NCBI GenBank assembly: GCA_001311585.1
Contig: BBBN01000031.1
Span: 1-11,370 of the forward strand
Source of the DNA: Thermus sp. JCM 17653
GTDB taxonomy: Bacteria > Deinococcota > Deinococci > Deinococcales > Thermaceae
Direction: 5' to 3'
Length of the DNA stretch: 11,370 bases
The position numbers were made by a program, and so were the translations under genes. The notes beneath the pieces were generated by a model, which was not told the origin of the DNA, did not search any database, and saw only the letters and a program-made list of their open reading frames with translations. Positions 8,242 through 11,370 of this stretch are shown here, piece after piece. Position 1 is the first letter of the stretch. Each line of letters starts with the position of its first letter.

Positions 8242-9028
8242 ATGCGCTTTTTCCTTCGCGCCCTTCTCTTCCTCGCCCTTATCGCCCTGGGGTACGTGGC
8301 CTTTTTCGCCTTTTGGGCCTGGCCTTGGAGCGGTACTTCCTCCTGGCGGGCTTTGGCCCCGAGCGGGCGGCCTCGGCGGGGCAGGCCATGGCCCAGGGGG
8401 CGGAGGTCACCCTCAAGCTCACCCTCCTCTCCGGGGGGGCGGGGCTTATTATCGGCGTCTTGGCGGGGATGTTCCGCCTCTCGGCCCGGCCCTGGGTGCG
8501 GCTCCCCGCCGCTTTTTACATCTGGGTCATCCGGGGCACGCCCCTCCTCGTCCAGATCCTCTTCGCCTACACGGCCCTTCCCCTGCTCCTAACGCCCCTA
8601 TGGCCCAACGCCCAGCAGGCCCTTACCCCCTACTGGGCGGCCTTCCTCGCCCTGGCCTTCAACGTGGGGGCCTACAACGCCGAGGTGGTGCGGGCCGGGA
8701 TCCAGGCCATTCCCAAGGGGCAGTGGGAGGCGGCCTGGTCCTTGGGGCTTTCCCCGGGGGACACCATGCGCTTTATCGTCCTGCCCCAGGCCCTGAGGAT
8801 CGTGGTGCCCCCTCTGGTCAACAACGTGGTGGCCCTTCTCAAGGACTCCTCCTTGGCCAGCGTCATCACCCTCACGGAACTCGCCCTTTCGGGCCAGCGC
8901 ATCATCTCGCCACCTTCCGGCCCGTGGAGGTCTATTTGGCGGTGGCCACCATTTACCTGCTCCTCACCACGGTGCTCACCCTCTTCACCAACCGCCTCGA
9001 GGCCCGGCTCAAGGTGGCGGGCCGCTAA
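8242..9028 (+). CDS. Polar amino-acid ABC transporter permease (two apparent frameshifts)
   Basis: This is the membrane subunit of a His/Glu/Gln/Arg-type ABC importer. After repair it has 262 residues: an N-terminal membrane helix (MRFFLRALLFLALIALGYVA), then AQGAEVTLKLTLLSGGAGLI, IRGTPLLVQILF and AFNVGAYNAEVVRAGIQAIP. The cytoplasmic EAA loop that contacts the ATPase is GQWEAAWSLGLSPGDTMRFI followed by VLPQALR. It ends NRLEARLKVAGR. ATG 8242 is preceded by GAGG (8234-8237). Two breaks each need one base: within 8311-8316 (TTTTGG, giving AFLGLALERYF) and near 8908-8909 (giving IISATFRPVEVYLAVATIYL). No ATP-binding subunit gene is present downstream, where a TRAP system begins. The ATPase must be shared or encoded elsewhere, since EAA-loop permeases do not work without one. 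Confidence 0.88.
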
Positions 9029-9033
9029 AAAGC

Positions 9034-9062
9034 TTGCGGGAGGTGGGCCCCCGGGGTATACT
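9034..9062 (+). promoter_or_regulatory. Promoter of the TAXI binding-protein gene (TTGCGG - 17 bp - TATACT)
   Basis: TTGCGG at 9034-9039 and TATACT at 9057-9062 are separated by exactly 17 bases, the best -35/-10 pair in the window. It begins just after the ABC permease stop codon, so the TRAP genes can be expressed independently. The -10 box lies within an inverted repeat (9051-9070). Confidence 0.65.
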
Positions 9063-9070
9063 GACCCCGG
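9051..9070 (+). repeat. Inverted repeat over the -10 box, possible operator
   Basis: CCGGGGT (9051-9057) and ACCCCGG (9064-9070) are exact reverse complements separated by ATACTG, which contains most of the TATACT -10 box. A 7-6-7 repeat across the -10 element and probable start site could bind a dimeric repressor. Chance is possible in such GC-rich DNA. Confidence 0.4.
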
Positions 9071-9088
9071 CCTAAAGGAGGTGGTTTT

Positions 9089-10038
9089 ATGCAGGCGAAG
9101 AAGGTACTGTTGACGGCCCTAGCCCTCCTCGGCCTGGGAATGGCCCAGGAGTTCCTCACCATCGGCTCTGGCTCCACCACCGGGGTCTACTTCCCCGTGG
9201 CCACGGGCATGGCCAAGCTGGTGAACGATGCGGGCGTGGGTATCCGGGCCAACGCCCGCTCCACCGGCGGAAGCGTGGCCAACATCAACGCCATCGCCGC
9301 CGGGGAGTTTGAGATGGCCTTGGCCCAGAACGACATCGCCTACTACGCCTACCAGGGCTGCTGCATCCCCGCCTTTGACGGCAAGCCGGTGAAGGCCATC
9401 CGGGCCCTGGCCGCCCTCTACCCCGAGGTGGTCCACATCGTGGCCCGGGCCGACGCCGGCATCCGCACCGTGGCCGACCTCAAGGGCAAGCGCGTGGTGG
9501 TGGGGGACGTGGGCTCCGGCACCGAGCAGAACGCCCGGCAGATCCTCGAGCCTACGGCCTCCGCTTTGAGGACCTGGGCCAGGCCATCCGGGTGAGCGCC
9601 ACCCAGGGCATCCAGCTCATGCAGGACAAGCGGGCGGACGCCCTCTTCTACACCGTGGGCCTGGGAGCGAGCGCCATCCAGCAGCTGGCCCTCACCACCC
9701 CCATCGCCCTGGTGGCCGTGGACCTGAACCGGGTCCAGGCCATTGCCAAGAAGTACCCCTTCTACGTGGGCTTCAACATCCCGGGGGGCACCTACAAGGG
9801 CGTGGACGTGACCACGCCCACGGTGGCGGTGCAGGCCATGCTCATCGCCTCGGAGAAGCTTTCCGAGGAAACGGTCTACAAGTTCATGAAGGCGGTCTTC
9901 GGCAACCAGGAGGCCTTCAAGAAGATCCACCCCAACCTGGAGCGCTTCTTCAGCCTGCCGAAGGCGGTGAAGGGCCTCCCCATTCCCCTCCACCCCGGAG
10001 CGGAGCGCTTCTACAAGGAGGCCGGGGTCCTGAAGTAG
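9089..10038 (+). CDS. TAXI family TRAP transporter solute-binding protein (one apparent frameshift)
   Basis: This is a periplasmic binding protein of the TAXI type, which delivers substrate to a fused TRAP permease. The strong Shine-Dalgarno AAAGGAGGTGG (9074-9084 region) precedes ATG 9089. A signal peptide (MQAKKVLLTALALLGLGMAQ) leads into the family signature FLTIGSGSTTGVYFPVATGM. Next come ANARSTGGSVANINAIAAGE, MALAQNDIAYYAYQG, ADLKGKRVVVGDVGSGTEQN, VSATQGIQLMQDKRADALFY and, late in the protein, KAVFGNQEAFKKIHPNLERF. The frame breaks at 9550: one G restores ILEAYGLRFEDLGQAIRVSA and a 316-residue protein of normal length. A TAXI protein of Thermus thermophilus with a solved structure binds glutamate, so glutamate or glutamine is a reasonable ligand guess. 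The fused permease gene follows after a hairpin, forming the usual pair. Confidence 0.92.
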
Positions 10039-10054
10039 GCCCCTAGCCCCAATA

Positions 10055-10083
10055 AGGAGGGGCCCCCAAGGGGGGCCCCTCCT
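10055..10083 (+). terminator. Perfect 13-bp GC-rich hairpin between TAXI protein and TRAP permease genes
   Basis: AGGAGGGGCCCCC (10055-10067) and GGGGGCCCCTCCT (10071-10083) are exact reverse complements around an AAG loop. It lies 16 bases after the TAXI stop codon and 16 bases before the permease ATG. No U-tract follows. The permease has only a modest ribosome site (AAGGGG at 10089-10094) and no promoter of its own is visible, so the hairpin probably lets only part of transcription pass or stabilises the upstream mRNA. Confidence 0.65.
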
Positions 10084-10099
10084 CCGGTAAGGGGAAGGC

Positions 10100-11370
10100 A
10101 TGGACAAGGACGCGGCGCTTCTCGTGGAGGAGTCGGAGCTTGGGGGAAGGCGCCCCAAGGGGTGGGCCCGCTACCTCCTCTTCGGCCTCGGGGTGGCCTG
10201 GAGCCTCTTCCAGCTTTGGGCCACGGAGCTTGGCACCCTGGACCCCTTGCGTTTAAGGGCCGTGCATCTGGCCTTCGCCTTGAGCCTGGCCTTTTTGGCC
10301 TACCCGGGAAGGCGGGGGCCACGGGAGGGTATCCCCCTTCTGGACTGGCTTTTGGCCTTTCTGGGGGCGGCGGGGGCCCTGTACGTGGTGTGGGACTACT
10401 ACGGCATCACCCAGCTCCGGGGCGGGATCCCCAGCGAGAGGGACGTGGTCATGGGGACCCTCACCCTTCTCGTCCTCTTCGTGGCCAGCTGGCGGGTGGT
10501 GGGGCCCGCCTTGCCCGTCATCGCCTCTGCCTTCGTCCTCTACGCCCTCACCGGGCCCAAGGGCCTCATTCCCTACACGCTCCCCTCCTGGCTCCAGCTT
10601 CACGCCGGGAGCCAGTGGGGCCAGCTCATGGGCCAGCTCTACACCACCGCCGAGGGGATCTGGGGCGTGCCCTTGGGGGTTTCCGCCACCTTCGTCTTCC
10701 TCTTCGTCCTCTTCGGGGCCCTCTTGGAGAAGGCGGGGGCGGGGCACTTCTTCATCCAGGTGGCCTACGCCCTCCTCGGCCACTTCCGCGGCGGTCCCGC
10801 CAAGGCGGCGGTGGTGGCCAGCGCCCTCACGGGGGTGGTTTCGGGGAGTTCCGTGTCCAACGTGGTCACCACCGGCACCTTCACCATCCCCCTGATGAAG
10901 CGGGTGGGCTACCCCCCGGAGAAGGCAGGGGCGGTGGAGGTGGCGAGCTCCTCCAACGGCCAGCTCATGCCCCCGGTGATGGGGGCGGCGGCCTTCATCA
11001 TGGCCGAGTTCCTGAACATCCCTTACAGCCAGCTCATCCTCATCGCCCTCCTCCCCGCCCTCCTCGCCTACGCCACCCTCTTCGTCACCGTCCACCTCGA
11101 GGCCCTGCGCCTGGGCCTCAAGGGCGTGCCCCGCTCCGAGCTTCCTCCCCTCGCCCCCGTGCTCCGCTCGGGGGCCCACTACCTCCTCCCCCTGGCCTAC
11201 CTCATCTATGCCTGGTGCCCTTAGGCTCACCCCGGAACGGGCGGCCTTGAACACCCTCTTCCTCATGGCCCTTCTCCTCCTCCTCCAGGAGGCCTGGCGG
11301 GCCTGGAGGAGTGGGGCGGGGGTGGGGTTCGGGCTCCTGCGGGGCCTCAGGCTCCTCTTGGAGGGCCTCG
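10100..11370 (+). CDS. Fused TRAP transporter permease, N-terminal two-thirds or less (3' end outside window; two apparent frameshifts)
   Basis: This is a TRAP permease in which the small (4TM) and large (12TM, DctM-like) subunits are fused, as is usual with TAXI binding proteins. It uses an ion gradient to import the substrate. About 424 residues are visible. After a short charged N-terminus come helices with RAVHLAFALSLAFLAYPG, the typical WDYYGITQLRGGIPSERD link, then VSATFVFLFVLFGALLEKAG. The conserved DctM segments are GGPAKAAVVASALTGVVSGS, SVSNVVTTGTFTIPLMKRVG and VEVASSSNGQLMPPVMGAAA. Two single-base losses at CC 11211-11212 and CCC 11218-11220 stop the frame at 11224 as written. Repairing both reads YLIYALVPLRLTPERAALNT and on to the right edge, which is still open. 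Expression probably depends on the TAXI promoter, reduced by the hairpin in between. Confidence 0.9.

Noticed and set aside
393..11266. Many long open frames on the minus strand, some over 300 codons.
   Set aside because: They lie opposite well-supported genes, have low-complexity Pro/Gly/His/Arg-rich translations and no recognisable domains. They are expected by-products of very GC-rich coding DNA.
1..11370. CRISPR array, tRNA, rRNA, insertion sequence, phage or defence module.
   Set aside because: No regularly spaced repeats, cloverleaf, transposase-like product or terminal repeats were found, and nearly all of the DNA is taken by transport, enzyme and ribosome-modification genes.

Overview
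The window looks like chromosomal DNA from a Thermus species (Deinococcota). It is very G+C rich, codon third positions are almost all G or C, intergenic gaps are short, several promoters show a TATAAT or TATACT -10 box, and the proteins are Thermus-like (short Leu/Ala/Gly/Arg/Glu-rich forms of RimO, TrkA, TrkH and alpha-glucan phosphorylase). This assignment is inferred from composition and protein style, not from a database search. All supported genes are on the + strand.

Layout: (1) 3-602, the C-terminal part of a membrane-anchored RodZ-like protein with a PEGA domain, closed by a strong hairpin. (2) 782-4868, rimO - trkA - trkH, tightly spaced or overlapping: the ribosomal protein S12 methylthiotransferase followed by both subunits of a Trk potassium uptake system, again closed by a hairpin. 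(3) 4963-7391, an alpha-glucan (glycogen/maltodextrin) phosphorylase with its own -10 box. (4) 7424-9028, a polar amino-acid ABC transporter: secreted binding protein and permease, with no ATPase gene inside the window. (5) 9089-11370, a TAXI-type TRAP transporter: binding protein and the first part of a fused TRAP permease that runs off the right edge.

The main oddity is technical. Seven of the nine genes are interrupted by net loss of single bases, 18 bases in all. Nearly every loss can be repaired by lengthening a short homopolymer run, most often C or G, by one base, and none needs a base removed. Once repaired, each product has normal family length and motifs, so I annotate whole genes and treat the breaks as probable consensus errors rather than pseudogenes.

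The most interesting biological points are the PEGA plus RodZ C-terminal domain combination, two 3'-end hairpins that share a 16-base start including the stop codon, GC-rich hairpins between binding-protein and permease genes in two unrelated transporters, and an inverted repeat over the -10 box of the TAXI gene. I saw no CRISPR array, tRNA, rRNA, insertion sequence or defence system. The window is mostly housekeeping and transport.
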